DNA of 64,000 nucleotides, taken from Paenisporosarcina quisquiliarum. GTDB lineage: Bacteria > Bacillota > Bacilli > Bacillales_A > Planococcaceae. The notes beneath the pieces are model-generated. The model was not told the DNA's origin, searched no databases, and was given only the letters and a program-made list of their open reading frames with translations. A program made the translations under genes and the position numbers. The stretch is taken from assembly GCF_027563315.1 (NCBI RefSeq), contig NZ_JAMKBJ010000001.1:1-64000 (forward strand), read 5' to 3'. Shown here one piece after another: positions 49,911-59,378 of the stretch; the first letter of the stretch is position 1; each line of letters begins with the position of its first letter.

Positions 49911-52900
49911 TTGTTCCTAAAGCGACTTGAAGTCATTGGATTTAAATCGTTTGCGGATCGAATTGGCATTGATTTTGTACCTGGTGTGACCGCAGTGGTC
50001 GGTCCAAATGGAAGTGGGAAAAGTAATGTAACGGATGCTATCCGATGGGTTTTGGGAGAGCAGTCGGCAAAATCACTGCGAGGCGCCAAAATGGAAGATG
50101 TCATTTTTGCGGGCAGTGAATCGAGAAAACCGCTTAATTTTGCAGAAGTTACGCTCGTACTTGATAACTCAGATGAACGCTTGCCATTGGATTACAACGA
50201 AATCAGTGTCACGAGACGCGTGTTTCGTTCAGGCGATAGTGAATACTTATTAAATAAGCAAACTTGTAGATTGAAAGATATCACCGATTTATTTATGGAT
50301 TCAGGATTAGGCAAAGAAGCCTTTTCGATTATATCTCAAGGGCGAGTAGACGAGATCCTGAACAGCCGTCCTGAAGATCGACGTTCGATTTTTGAAGAGG
50401 CAGCAGGTGTCCTGAAATACAAATTGCGTAAAAAGAAGGCCGAAAACAAACTGTTTGAAACAGATGACAATTTGCACAGAGTGCTGGATATTTTACATGA
50501 GTTGGATGGTCGGATGGAGCCGCTTCAAATGCAGGCATCAGCAGCAACCGATTATTTACGCATGTCTGAAGAACTGAAAGAAGTTGACTTAGGGTTAATT
50601 GCTTTTGATTTGGTACGTGTTGAAAAACGGTTAGGTGAAGTGAAGCAAGAAGTGGAAGTTTTTGAGCAGCAAGAAAAAGAACTCGAAGACCTCATTGGTA
50701 AAATGGAGATTGAGCTACATACCGTTCGAGAGCAGTTATCGGAGCAGGACCGTTTGATAGATGATTCTCAGGAATCATTGGTTGAAGCTAGTTCTGAACT
50801 CGAGCGTTGGGATGGCCGCAAACAACTGATGGCTGAAAAGCGTCAAAATATGGATCAGCAAATCGATAAACTCCGAATGACTATTGCAGAACTTGAAGAA
50901 GAGAAAATCCAGTTAACGACTCAGTTGGAACAAAAGCAGTCCAGCACAGCGAAAGCGCGACTTGAATTGCGCAATGTCCAGCAAGAAGTCAAACAACTGG
51001 ACCATTTACTTAAACAATCAAGTGCAGAAATAGAAGTGGAAATCGAAGACCATAAATCAACATATATTGATTTGTTAAATGAAGAAGCAACTGTCAAAAA
51101 TGAATTAAAACATTTGGAACAACAACTTCTTCAACAGCATGAGTTTAAAGATAAAATGACAAATGAATATGAACAAATCACTTTGGACCTATCCACTGTT
51201 GAGTCACAAAAGAAACAAGTGGAACAGCAGTTATTGGAAATCCGAAAAATGTTAGACGATAAACTGAATGATTACAAAGAGCTTCAACAAACTTTCTCGA
51301 AAGAAAAACAGACACTCGATTCCAAACAAACGATGCTATATCAAGCTTATCAACATCAACAGCAGTTGAAGGCGAGAAAAGAATCATTGGAAGCGCTTGA
51401 AGCGGACTTTTCTGGGTTCTTCCAAGGAGTCAAAGAAGTTTTGGTAGCACGTGAAAATGGACAACTTACTGGTATTTCTGGTGCTGTAGCAGAGCTTATA
51501 CAAGTAAAGGCGGAGTATGCAAAAGCGCTTGAGACGGCTCTTGGTGGAGCTATGCAACATATTGTTACTGAGACGGATCAAGATGCCCGAAAAGCCATTG
51601 CTTTCCTGAAAAATAAACGTTCTGGACGTGCTACTTTCCTTCCGAAAACGGTCATGAAGTCGCGTAAAATCCAAGCGGATGTTTTAAGAAATTTGCAGGG
51701 GCATCCTTCTTTTATCCATACGGCAGATGAGCTCGTTTCATTTGATTCAACGTCTAAATCTATTGTTGAGAATCTACTTGGTAATGTCATTGTGGTAAAA
51801 GATCTGCAAGGGGCGTCACAAATAGCCAAATCCATTCAATACCGCTACAGGGTGGTTACACTGGATGGGGATATCGTCAACGCAGGCGGTTCTTTAACAG
51901 GCGGATTTACAAAACAACAGTCTTCCGTCTTTTCAAGAAAAGCTGAGTTGGATGAACTCGCCATGAAATTAAAAGGGATGGATCAGTCCATTCAAACCGC
52001 TGAAAATCAAGTTTCCACTTTGAAGAAGTCTATTGAACAACAAACGGAACTTCTCGAAAGTATGCGAAGTGAAGGGGAGCAACGCAGAGCAAAAGAATTG
52101 GAATTAAGTTCGAATCTGCGAGAACTCGAAACGTCTTTTAAACGTCTTAATGAACGAGCATTTATCTCAAGTTCTGAGACGAAAGATGTTTCAAGTCGTC
52201 ATGAACAAGCAAAAGAAAAGAAAAATCAAGCACAACAACGATTGCTGGAATTAAAGAACGAACTGGATACACTTAACGAAACCATTAATCGATTAACAAA
52301 CCTAAAATCAAAGACATTGAATGAACGGGATCAATTAACCGAACAAATGGCAGAACTTCGTTCTAAACAGGCAGTTTTATCAGAACAACTCAACGTTGCA
52401 GATTTTGCAGTTACTGAGTTACGGGAAAAACTGCAAAAAGTTTCGCAAAAACTGGAGCATGCCACTCAGGAAATGACATGGTATGAATCTGGTGACAATC
52501 AGATGGGCCCAACCCCTGAAGAAATTAATCAAAAACTGATTGAGTGGAGAGACAAGAAGCAATTGCTTGTGGAACGTATCACAATTGGCAAAGAGAAACG
52601 AGGACAAATTCACATTCAGTTGCAGCAAGTTGAGCTGCAATTAAAGAAAAATCAGCATTTACACAAACAACAGCTAGATGCTTTAAGAGCTGCAGAAGTG
52701 AAAATGAACCGTTTTGATGTTGAACAGAACACGTTGCACACCCAGTTGGAAGAAAACTATCATTTAACATTGGATGAATTGGAACTGCCAGACATGGATA
52801 CATTTGAAGAAGACGTCTCACGTAAAAAAGTGAAATTGCTCAAGCAATCGATTGAAGAGCTTGGACCTGTAAACGTATCGTCCATTGAAGAATTTGAACG

Positions 52901-53498
52901 TGTGTCCGAGCGCCATGCTTTCCTGACGGATCAACGACAGGATTTATTGGATGCAAAACAGACATTACATGAAGCGATCAAAGAGATGGATGAAGAAATG
53001 ACGATGCGCTTCAGTGATACGTTCCATGCGATACGTTCTCAATTCGGCCGTGTCTTCCGCGAACTATTCGGAGGCGGACAAGCGGACTTAGTTTTAACTG
53101 ATCCATCAGATATGCTTGAAACAGGTATCGAAATTATCGCCCAGCCGCCAGGTAAGAAGCGTCAGAATTTAAGTTTACTTTCAGGCGGAGAACGTGCACT
53201 GACAGCCATTGCTTTGTTGTTCGCCATTCTTAATATTCGTCCTGTACCGTTCTGTATACTGGATGAAGTAGAAGCGGCACTCGATGAATCCAATGTTATT
53301 CGCTACAGTCAATATTTGAAAAAATTCAGTCATGATACCCAGTTTATTGTCATCACCCATCGTAAAGGTACGATGGAGGGTGCTGATGTTTTATATGGCA
53401 TTACCATGCAGGAATCAGGTATATCTAAACTGGTATCAGTAAAATTGCAAGAAGATCATCAACCGACACTTGTCGCACAAGGGAGCGAAAGAGCTTGA
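49911..53498 (+). CDS. smc: chromosome condensation ATPase SMC
   Basis: An 1195-aa SMC protein. The N-terminal head has Walker A GPNGSGKSNVTDAIRW near residue 32 and GEQSAKSLRG. Long antiparallel coiled coils flank the hinge (about 510–680; GAVAELIQVKAEYAKALETA). The C-terminal head has the LSLLSGGERALTAIALL signature near 1088 and Walker B CILDEVEAALDESN near 1115. It condenses and segregates the chromosome with ScpA/ScpB. The start is TTG after AGGAGGG. It overlaps ftsY by four bases (TTGA). Confidence 0.97.
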   Translation: MFLKRLEVIGFKSFADRIGIDFVPGVTAVVGPNGSGKSNVTDAIRWVLGEQSAKSLRGAKMEDVIFAGSESRKPLNFAEVTLVLDNSDERLPLDYNEISVTRRVFRSGDSEYLLNKQTCRLKDITDLFMDSGLGKEAFSIISQGRVDEILNSRPEDRRSIFEEAAGVLKYKLRKKKAENKLFETDDNLHRVLDILHELDGRMEPLQMQASAATDYLRMSEELKEVDLGLIAFDLVRVEKRLGEVKQEVEVFEQQEKELEDLIGKMEIELHTVREQLSEQDRLIDDSQESLVEASSELERWDGRKQLMAEKRQNMDQQIDKLRMTIAELEEEKIQLTTQLEQKQSSTAKARLELRNVQQEVKQLDHLLKQSSAEIEVEIEDHKSTYIDLLNEEATVKNELKHLEQQLLQQHEFKDKMTNEYEQITLDLSTVESQKKQVEQQLLEIRKMLDDKLNDYKELQQTFSKEKQTLDSKQTMLYQAYQHQQQLKARKESLEALEADFSGFFQGVKEVLVARENGQLTGISGAVAELIQVKAEYAKALETALGGAMQHIVTETDQDARKAIAFLKNKRSGRATFLPKTVMKSRKIQADVLRNLQGHPSFIHTADELVSFDSTSKSIVENLLGNVIVVKDLQGASQIAKSIQYRYRVVTLDGDIVNAGGSLTGGFTKQQSSVFSRKAELDELAMKLKGMDQSIQTAENQVSTLKKSIEQQTELLESMRSEGEQRRAKELELSSNLRELETSFKRLNERAFISSSETKDVSSRHEQAKEKKNQAQQRLLELKNELDTLNETINRLTNLKSKTLNERDQLTEQMAELRSKQAVLSEQLNVADFAVTELREKLQKVSQKLEHATQEMTWYESGDNQMGPTPEEINQKLIEWRDKKQLLVERITIGKEKRGQIHIQLQQVELQLKKNQHLHKQQLDALRAAEVKMNRFDVEQNTLHTQLEENYHLTLDELELPDMDTFEEDVSRKKVKLLKQSIEELGPVNVSSIEEFERVSERHAFLTDQRQDLLDAKQTLHEAIKEMDEEMTMRFSDTFHAIRSQFGRVFRELFGGGQADLVLTDPSDMLETGIEIIAQPPGKKRQNLSLLSGGERALTAIALLFAILNIRPVPFCILDEVEAALDESNVIRYSQYLKKFSHDTQFIVITHRKGTMEGADVLYGITMQESGISKLVSVKLQEDHQPTLVAQGSERA

Positions 53499-54502
53499 GT
53501 TTCTTTAAAAAAATGAAAGAAAAATTAACAGGAACGAGTGAATCGGTTTCTGTATCCGAAAAATTTAAAGATGGACTATCCAAAACACGCAATCAATTTA
53601 CTTCCAAAGTAAATGATTTAGTAGCTAAGTACCGCAAAGTGGATGAAGATTTCTTTGAAGAACTGGAAGACTTATTGCTTCAAGCCGATGTTGGAGTTGA
53701 CACGGTAATGGAATTGATGGATAAGTTGCGATATGAAGTCCAACGTAAAAATATGAAAGACACCGCTGGCATTCAATCGGTTATTTCTGAAAAGTTAGTG
53801 GAAATATACGAGTCTGGTGAAGAAGAATCAAATGAAATCGTTCTTCAGAAAGATGGCTTGACGGTTATTTTGTTTGTAGGAGTAAATGGCGTTGGTAAAA
53901 CGACAACGATTGGAAAACTGGCACATCGCCTGAAGCAACAAGGAAAAACGGTCATGTTGGCTGCTGGAGATACGTTCCGCGCGGGTGCAATTGATCAACT
54001 GCAAGTGTGGGGAGATCGTGTTGGTGTCGAAGTGATTAAACAGTCCGAAGGGTCAGATCCTGCAGCAGTTATGTACGATGCGGTCCGTTCTGCAAAAAGC
54101 AAAGGGATTGACGTATTGATTTGTGATACGGCTGGTCGTTTGCAAAACAAAGTAAACTTGATGAATGAGTTGCAAAAAGTGCATCGCGTTATCGAACGTG
54201 AAGTACCGGGTGCTCCACACGAAGTATTACTGGCACTAGATGCGACTACAGGTCAAAATGCATTAGTTCAGGCACAGGCCTTTAAAGAAGCGACAAATGT
54301 GACAGGAATTGTTTTGACGAAACTGGATGGGACGGCAAAAGGCGGAATTGTCTTGGCAATCCGCAACAAATTGCACATTCCTGTTAAATTTGTTGGTCTG
54401 GGTGAAAAAATGGACGACTTACAGCCTTTTGATACTGAGAAATATGTATATGGTTTATTTGCAGAAGGTTTAGAGCAGGAAGAAGCGGATACTTCAAAGT
54501 AG
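53495..54502 (+). CDS. ftsY: signal recognition particle receptor FtsY
   Basis: A 335-aa SRP GTPase that docks ribosome–SRP complexes at the membrane. The NG domain has GVNGVGKTTTIGKLA near residue 130, DTFRAGAIDQL, DTAGRLQNK near 210 and TKLDGTAKGG near 270. The N-terminus is short and amphipathic (MSFFKKMKEKL), as in Firmicutes, without the long acidic domain of enterobacteria. The TTG start overlaps smc. Confidence 0.96.
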   Translation: MSFFKKMKEKLTGTSESVSVSEKFKDGLSKTRNQFTSKVNDLVAKYRKVDEDFFEELEDLLLQADVGVDTVMELMDKLRYEVQRKNMKDTAGIQSVISEKLVEIYESGEEESNEIVLQKDGLTVILFVGVNGVGKTTTIGKLAHRLKQQGKTVMLAAGDTFRAGAIDQLQVWGDRVGVEVIKQSEGSDPAAVMYDAVRSAKSKGIDVLICDTAGRLQNKVNLMNELQKVHRVIEREVPGAPHEVLLALDATTGQNALVQAQAFKEATNVTGIVLTKLDGTAKGGIVLAIRNKLHIPVKFVGLGEKMDDLQPFDTEKYVYGLFAEGLEQEEADTSK

Positions 54503-54516
54503 ACAAGTAAAATTAC

Positions 54517-54545
54517 TTGACGCATAATGTATTGCTCGCTATGAT
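54517..54545 (+). promoter_or_regulatory. sigma-A promoter of ylxM-ffh
   Basis: TTGACG (54517–54522) and TATGAT (54540–54545) with a 17-base spacer in the ftsY–ylxM gap. Confidence 0.75.
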
Positions 54546-54578
54546 ACAAGTAGGAAGTTGTAGGTGGGAGAGATCACA

Positions 54579-54914
54579 GTGCTACTTGAAAAAACGACAC
54601 GTATGAACTTTCTATATGATTTTTATCAGTCATTATTGACAGACAAACAAAGAAGTTATATGCATCTCTATTATCTGGATGATCACTCACTGGGTGAAAT
54701 AGCTGACGAATATGAAATTTCAAGACAAGCTGTCTATGATAATATCCGTCGCACAGAAGCGATGTTAGAAGAATACGAAGAAAAACTTAAATTACTGGAA
54801 AAATTTCAGCAACGCCAACTTGTAATGAATCAGTTACAACAAGTAATTCAAGCGGAACCAATCAATCAGGAACTAGCTTCTGAATTGATCGAGATGCTGA
54901 AAGAATCGGATTAG
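54579..54914 (+). CDS. ylxM: YlxM/p13 family DNA-binding protein (SRP-associated)
   Basis: A 111-aa protein with a sigma-70 region 4-like helix-turn-helix ([14 protein letters not shown], then [20 protein letters not shown] near residues 38–58) and a C-terminal coiled coil. YlxM is encoded with ffh in many Firmicutes, and in streptococci it associates with the SRP. I chose GTG 54579, eight bases after AGGTGGGAG; the upstream in-frame GTG at 54564 lies inside that site. ffh follows after 12 bases. Confidence 0.92.
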   Translation: MLLEKTTRMNFLYDFYQSLLTDKQRSYMHLYYLDDHSLGEIADEYEISRQAVYDNIRRTEAMLEEYEEKLKLLEKFQQRQLVMNQLQQVIQAEPINQELASELIEMLKESD

Positions 54915-54926
54915 GAGGCGGCATGC

Positions 54927-56285
54927 ATGGCATTTGAAGGATTAGCCGAGCGGCTGCAAGGAACCATCCAACGCATCAAAGGTAAAGGTAAAGTTTCCGA
55001 AGCAGACGTTAAAGAAATGATGAGAGAAGTCCGTTTTGCTTTAATTGAAGCAGACGTAAACTTAAAAGTCGTTAAAGAATTCGTCAAAAAAGTAAGTGAA
55101 CGTGCAGTTGGTGTGGATGTCATGAAGAGTTTGACGCCAGGTCAGCAAGTCATCAAAATCGTAAAAGATGAATTGACTGAATTGATGGGCGGGGAACAAA
55201 GCCCGATTCAGTTTGCTAAAAAACCACCAACCGTTATTATGATGGTCGGTTTGCAAGGTGCTGGTAAAACGACCACTACCGGAAAATTGGCAAATATTTT
55301 ACGTAAAAAATATAATCGTAATCCTTTATTGGTGGCAGCGGATATTTATCGTCCGGCAGCTATCCAACAATTGCAAACGATTGGTAAACAGTTATCATTG
55401 CCTGTATTTTCATTAGGTACAGATGTTTCGCCTGTGGAAATCGTTCGTCAGGCACTTGAGAAGTCTAAAGAAGATCACAACGATGTCATTATCATTGATA
55501 CTGCGGGACGTTTGCATATCGACGAGGACCTTATGCAAGAATTGAAAGACATTCGCGCATTGAAGGAACCTGATGAAGTGTTCTTGGTCGTGGATTCTAT
55601 GACAGGTCAAGATGCTGTAAACGTTGCTCAAAGCTTCAATGAAAGCATCGGCATCACAGGAGTTGTCCTGACAAAGCTTGATGGAGACACACGTGGTGGT
55701 GCAGCACTATCCATCCGTTCCGTAGCTCAAAAACCGATTAAATTTGTCGGGATGGGCGAAAAAATGGATGCACTTGAACCATTCCACCCGGAGCGTATGG
55801 CTTCCCGTATCTTAGGTATGGGTGATATGTTGTCGCTGATTGAAAAAGCTCAGGCCAATGTAGATGAAGAAAAAGCAAAAGAGTTGGAAGAGAAATTCAG
55901 AACTCAGAGCTTTACGTTTGATGATTTTATTGAACAATTGAACCAAGTGAAGAAAATGGGACCTCTTGAGGACATCATTAAAATGCTTCCTGGTGCAGGT
56001 AAAATTAAAGGACTTGAAAATGCCAAGGTCGATGAAAAACAAATGGGGCGTGTAGAGGCAATTATTTACGCGATGACACCTCAGGAAAAAACGACACCTG
56101 ATATCATTAACTCCAGTCGCAAAAAACGAATTGCAAAAGGATCTGGTACGTCGATTCAAGACGTGAACCGTTTGCTTAAGCAATTTGAGGACATGAAGAA
56201 AATGATGAAGCAAATGTCGAACATGCAACAACAAAAAGGCAAGAAAAAGATGAAAATGCCTGGCTTGGATTCGCTTTTCAAGTGA
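54927..56285 (+). CDS. ffh: signal recognition particle protein Ffh
   Basis: A 452-aa SRP54 GTPase. The NG domain has GLQGAGKTTTTGKLA near residue 107, DIYRPAAIQQL, DTAGRLHIDEDL near 190 and TKLDGDTRGG near 248. The C-terminal M domain (about 325–435) is methionine-rich (MKKMMKQMSNMQQQ) and binds signal peptides and SRP RNA. The SRP RNA gene is not in this window. The ribosome-binding site is AGGAGG. Confidence 0.97.
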   Translation: MAFEGLAERLQGTIQRIKGKGKVSEADVKEMMREVRFALIEADVNLKVVKEFVKKVSERAVGVDVMKSLTPGQQVIKIVKDELTELMGGEQSPIQFAKKPPTVIMMVGLQGAGKTTTTGKLANILRKKYNRNPLLVAADIYRPAAIQQLQTIGKQLSLPVFSLGTDVSPVEIVRQALEKSKEDHNDVIIIDTAGRLHIDEDLMQELKDIRALKEPDEVFLVVDSMTGQDAVNVAQSFNESIGITGVVLTKLDGDTRGGAALSIRSVAQKPIKFVGMGEKMDALEPFHPERMASRILGMGDMLSLIEKAQANVDEEKAKELEEKFRTQSFTFDDFIEQLNQVKKMGPLEDIIKMLPGAGKIKGLENAKVDEKQMGRVEAIIYAMTPQEKTTPDIINSSRKKRIAKGSGTSIQDVNRLLKQFEDMKKMMKQMSNMQQQKGKKKMKMPGLDSLFK

Positions 56286-56322
56286 TTTTTTAGGCAAAAT
56301 ATTAGGTGTTAAGAAAAAACAC

Positions 56323-56351
56323 TTTACAAACAAATAAATCCTTGATAATAT
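56323..56351 (+). promoter_or_regulatory. sigma-A promoter of rpsP
   Basis: TTTACA (56323–56328) and TAATAT (56346–56351) with a 17-base spacer, 38 bases before the rpsP start. Confidence 0.65.
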
Positions 56352-56389
56352 ACTATCTTGTGTGAAACTATTCGGAGGTGCTATTAAAC

Positions 56390-56662
56390 ATGGCAGTTAA
56401 AATTCGCTTAAAACGTATGGGAGCTAAAAAATCTCCTTTCTATCGTATTGTTGTTGCTGACGCTCGCGCTCCACGTGACGGCCGTCAAATCGAAACAGTT
56501 GGTACTTACAATCCATTAACAAAACCAGCTGAAGTTAAAATCAACGAAGAATTAGCGTTGAAATGGTTATCAACTGGTGCTAAACCATCTGATACAGTAC
56601 GTAACTTGTTCTCTGAACAAGGCATCATGGAGAAATTCCATAACGCAAAAAACGCTAAGTAA
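56390..56662 (+). CDS. rpsP: 30S ribosomal protein S16
   Basis: A 90-aa ribosomal protein with the S16 signature [20 protein letters not shown] and [12 protein letters not shown] 56390 follows CGGAGGTG at good spacing; an in-frame start four codons upstream is rejected. khpA follows after 14 bases. Confidence 0.97.
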   Translation: MAVKIRLKRMGAKKSPFYRIVVADARAPRDGRQIETVGTYNPLTKPAEVKINEELALKWLSTGAKPSDTVRNLFSEQGIMEKFHNAKNAK

Positions 56663-56676
56663 TCGGGGGCAGCATA

Positions 56677-56910
56677 ATGAAGCAGCTGATTGAAACAATT
56701 GTTAAACCATTAGTTGATTATCCGGAAGAAGTTCGTGTTGAATTAGACGAAAATGCAAACCGTATTGTCTACAAACTTTCTGTCCATGCTGAAGATATGG
56801 GGAAAGTTATTGGTAAGCAAGGTCGTGTTGCGAAAGCAATCCGCACCATTGTTTATTCAGCAGCAAGCAGTCACCACAAAAAGAAGACGTATGTCGACAT
56901 TTTAGATTAA
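56677..56910 (+). CDS. khpA: KH-domain RNA-binding protein KhpA (YlqC)
   Basis: A 77-aa single-KH protein. The GxxG loop is visible in [18 protein letters not shown]. KhpA pairs with KhpB/Jag, influences cell elongation in streptococci and binds many RNAs. It is placed after rpsP as in B. subtilis, but the ylqD gene that follows there is absent, and a terminator and rimM come next. Confidence 0.94.
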   Translation: MKQLIETIVKPLVDYPEEVRVELDENANRIVYKLSVHAEDMGKVIGKQGRVAKAIRTIVYSAASSHHKKKTYVDILD

Positions 56911-56916
56911 GACGAA

Positions 56917-56947
56917 AAGGAGGGAGCTCATGGTTCCTTCCTTTTTT
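56917..56947 (+). terminator. intrinsic terminator after khpA
   Basis: A 10-bp stem with two G·U pairs (56917–56926 with 56934–56943), running into six T residues. It lies directly before the rimM ribosome-binding site. Confidence 0.7.
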
Positions 56948-56972
56948 GCACTTTAAATCGGGAGTGATTTTA

Positions 56973-57485
56973 ATGAATTGGTATAACGTCGGTAAAATTG
57001 TAAATACACATGGGATTCGTGGAGAAGTACGCGTCATTTCAAGTACAGATTTTCCTGAAGAGCGTTATGCAGTAGGTAATAAGCTGTCTTTATTTAGAGA
57101 TGGTAAATCGCCCTTAGTGTTAACTGTTGCAAGTCACCGTCAACATAAAAACTTTGATTTATTGACGTTCGAAGGTTATTTGACGATTGAAATGGTGCAA
57201 GAGTTCCGAGACGGCATTTTAAAAGTGTCTGAAAATCAGTTGTCCGATTTAGAAGGGGACGAGTACTATTTCCATGAAATCCTTGGTTGTACAGTGTTTG
57301 GTTTGGATGGACAGGAAATTGGCGTAGTGACGGATATTTTGCAAACGGGAGCAAATGATGTATGGACTGTAACTCCTACTAAAGGGAAAGCTCATTACAT
57401 TCCTTATATTGAAGATGTCGTAAAAGAAATAGATGTCGATGAAAAGAAAATTGTTATCGATGTACTGGACGGCTTATTGTCATGA
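56973..57485 (+). CDS. rimM: 16S rRNA processing protein RimM
   Basis: A 170-aa 30S maturation factor. The N-terminal RimM domain ([18 protein letters not shown]) is followed by a PRC-barrel domain (about 95–170; [16 protein letters not shown]). It binds S19 near the 16S 3' domain. ATG 56973 after GGGAGTGA gives the usual length; a longer frame from 56946 lies in the terminator T-run. It overlaps trmD by four bases. Confidence 0.95.
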   Translation: MNWYNVGKIVNTHGIRGEVRVISSTDFPEERYAVGNKLSLFRDGKSPLVLTVASHRQHKNFDLLTFEGYLTIEMVQEFRDGILKVSENQLSDLEGDEYYFHEILGCTVFGLDGQEIGVVTDILQTGANDVWTVTPTKGKAHYIPYIEDVVKEIDVDEKKIVIDVLDGLLS

Positions 57486-58222
57486 TGCATATTCATGTGT
57501 TGTCGTTATTCCCAGACATGTTTTCTGGTGTCTTCGGATCTTCGATATTAAAAAAAGCACAGGAAAAACAAGCAGTTTCATTGGCCGTTACGGATTTCCG
57601 TGCGTATTCAGGCAATAAACATAACCAGGTTGATGATTATCCCTATGGTGGGGGTGCCGGAATGGTATTAAAGCCAGAGCCTTTATTTCAAGCTGTGGAA
57701 GCGATAACCGCTAATTCTAAAAAACCTCGTATTATATTGATGTGTCCTCAAGGTGAACGCTTTACGCAAGCAAAGGCAGAAGAATTGGCTCTTGAAGAAG
57801 AGTTAGTTTTTTTATGCGGTCATTACGAAGGATATGATGAACGGATTCGGGAACATTTGGTGACCGATGAAATCTCGATTGGGGATTTTGTATTAACTGG
57901 TGGAGAACTTGGTGCGATGACAGTAATCGATAGTGTTGTCCGTTTATTGCCGGGAGTACTTGGCAATGGCGAATCACCAGTGCAGGATTCATTTTCAACG
58001 GGATTACTTGAACATCCTCAATACACGAGACCTGCCGATTTTAGAGGGTTGAAAGTTCCAGATGTATTACTTTCTGGTAATCATGCAAACATAGAACAAT
58101 GGCGTCGTGAACAGTCTTTATACCGGACTTGGAGCAGACGTCCGGACCTGTTGGTCAATATGGACTTATCACCTGCTGAACAAAAGCTCATGACCAAGTG
58201 GGAGAATGTAAAAAACAACTAA
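57482..58222 (+). CDS. trmD: tRNA (guanine37-N1)-methyltransferase
   Basis: A 246-aa SPOUT-fold enzyme that methylates G37 of tRNAs to prevent +1 frameshifting. It opens [11 protein letters not shown]. The trefoil-knot SAM site includes [12 protein letters not shown] near residue 113 and [15 protein letters not shown] near 132. Its length fits the family. It is coupled to rimM by ATGA. Confidence 0.96.
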   Translation: MMHIHVLSLFPDMFSGVFGSSILKKAQEKQAVSLAVTDFRAYSGNKHNQVDDYPYGGGAGMVLKPEPLFQAVEAITANSKKPRIILMCPQGERFTQAKAEELALEEELVFLCGHYEGYDERIREHLVTDEISIGDFVLTGGELGAMTVIDSVVRLLPGVLGNGESPVQDSFSTGLLEHPQYTRPADFRGLKVPDVLLSGNHANIEQWRREQSLYRTWSRRPDLLVNMDLSPAEQKLMTKWENVKNN

Positions 58223-58228
58223 TTTGCC

Positions 58229-58257
58229 TTGCTAGCTTCCATGAATTGTGGTATCAT
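58229..58257 (+). promoter_or_regulatory. promoter of rplS with extended −10
   Basis: TTGCTA (58229–58234) and TATCAT (58252–58257) with a 17-base spacer. A TG dinucleotide precedes the −10 at the extended position. Confidence 0.7.
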
Positions 58258-58263
58258 CTATTC

Positions 58264-58348
58264 TGTACTTCTATGTGAAGTGCTGAATTACGGTGTTCCG
58301 CTGCAGCCATAGTCGCTGGCATGAGCATCTGTCTAAGGAGAGAAAACC
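58264..58348 (+). ncRNA. probable L19 leader of rplS
   Basis: About 85 bases of leader between the rplS promoter and start. It can form small hairpins around the GCTGCAGC and CGCTGGCATGAGC segments. Position, size and gene fit the L19 leader motif known upstream of rplS in Firmicutes, which is thought to mediate autogenous control. Assignment rests on context rather than on a covariance search. Confidence 0.55.
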
Positions 58349-58693
58349 ATGCAAAACATTATTACTGAAATCACTAAAGAACAACTTCGTACGGATCTTC
58401 CTGAATTCCGTCCTGGTGACACTGTACGTGTACACGTTAAGGTCGTAGAGGGAACTCGCGAACGTATCCAAATGTATGAAGGTATCGTTATCGCTCGCCG
58501 TGGTGGCGGAGTAAGCGAAACTTTCACTGTACGTAAAATTTCTTATGGTGTTGGTGTTGAACGTATATTCCCAGTACACACGCCAAAGATTGCTCGTCTA
58601 GAAGTTCTTCGCCGTGGTAAAGTACGTCGTGCGAAATTGTTCTACCTACGTGAATTACGTGGTAAAGCAGCTCGTATTAAAGAAATTCGATAA
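58349..58693 (+). CDS. rplS: 50S ribosomal protein L19
   Basis: A 114-aa ribosomal protein at the 30S–50S interface, with the L19 signature [16 protein letters not shown] and a basic C-terminus ([20 protein letters not shown]). The ribosome-binding site is AAGGAGAG. It has its own promoter, leader and terminator. Confidence 0.98.
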   Translation: MQNIITEITKEQLRTDLPEFRPGDTVRVHVKVVEGTRERIQMYEGIVIARRGGGVSETFTVRKISYGVGVERIFPVHTPKIARLEVLRRGKVRRAKLFYLRELRGKAARIKEIR

Positions 58694-58704
58694 TTATCAA
58701 ATCA

Positions 58705-58740
58705 GAAAGGGAGCTTGGCTATCAAGCTCTCTTTCTTTTT
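58705..58740 (+). terminator. intrinsic terminator after rplS
   Basis: A 13-bp stem (58705–58717 with 58723–58735, one G·U pair) with a GCTAT loop and five T residues. Confidence 0.85.
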
Positions 58741-58742
58741 GC

Positions 58743-58772
58743 TTGTCATTAAAAATACTTGTACAATATATG
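58743..58772 (+). promoter_or_regulatory. candidate promoter of lepB
   Basis: TTGTCA (58743–58748) and TATATG (58767–58772) with an 18-base spacer, just after the rplS terminator. Confidence 0.45.
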
Positions 58773-58799
58773 TAATTGAAGCAAGGGGGCAACAAAAAA

Positions 58800-59360
58800 A
58801 TGGAACAAACCAAAAAAGAAAAAAATGAGTTATGGGAATGGTCGAAAGCTTTGCTTATCGCATTTGGACTAGCCTGGCTCATTCGTTATTTTTTATTTAC
58901 ACCTATCGTAGTGGATGGGGAATCGATGATGCCGACACTCGAAGATGGAGACCGGATGATCGTAAACAAAATCGGCTACGAAGTAGGGGAACCAGACCGT
59001 TTCGATATTGTAGTGTTCCATGCACCTGAGCAAAAGGATTACATTAAACGTGTTATCGGATTACCGGGAGATCATGTTGCTTACAAAAATGATCAACTTT
59101 ATATAAATGGTGAACCGCTTCCCGAGCCATACTTAGAGCCTTACAAAAAAGAAATAAATGAAGGTACGTTAACTGAAGATTTCACTCTTGAAGAACTGAC
59201 TCAATTGGAAGTCGTTCCGGAAGGATATGTTTTTGTAATGGGTGACAATCGAAGATACAGTAAAGACAGTCGAATTATCGGTGTGGTGTCAATGGAAGAA
59301 ATAATAGGCAGTACGAATGTTATTTTCTGGCCACCAACTGAAATGGGACTGGTTGAGTAA
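58800..59360 (+). CDS. lepB: type I signal peptidase
   Basis: A 186-aa serine/lysine protease that cleaves signal peptides of secreted proteins. A single N-terminal transmembrane segment (about 15–35) is followed by catalytic Ser42 in GESMMPTL and Lys83 in DYIKRVIGLPGD. The C-terminal GDNRRYSKDSRIIG is the box E motif. I chose ATG 58800; an in-frame TTG at 58776 precedes the AAGGGGG site and is rejected. This gene is not part of the B. subtilis rplS–rbgA interval. Confidence 0.95.
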   Translation: MEQTKKEKNELWEWSKALLIAFGLAWLIRYFLFTPIVVDGESMMPTLEDGDRMIVNKIGYEVGEPDRFDIVVFHAPEQKDYIKRVIGLPGDHVAYKNDQLYINGEPLPEPYLEPYKKEINEGTLTEDFTLEELTQLEVVPEGYVFVMGDNRRYSKDSRIIGVVSMEEIIGSTNVIFWPPTEMGLVE

Positions 59361-59378
59361 CACAGGAGGAGATAGAAA

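Noticed and set aside
55812-56333. 173-aa minus-strand ORF inside ffh
   Set aside because: Its His/Phe/Leu-rich translation mirrors the Met/Lys-rich M domain of Ffh on the other strand.
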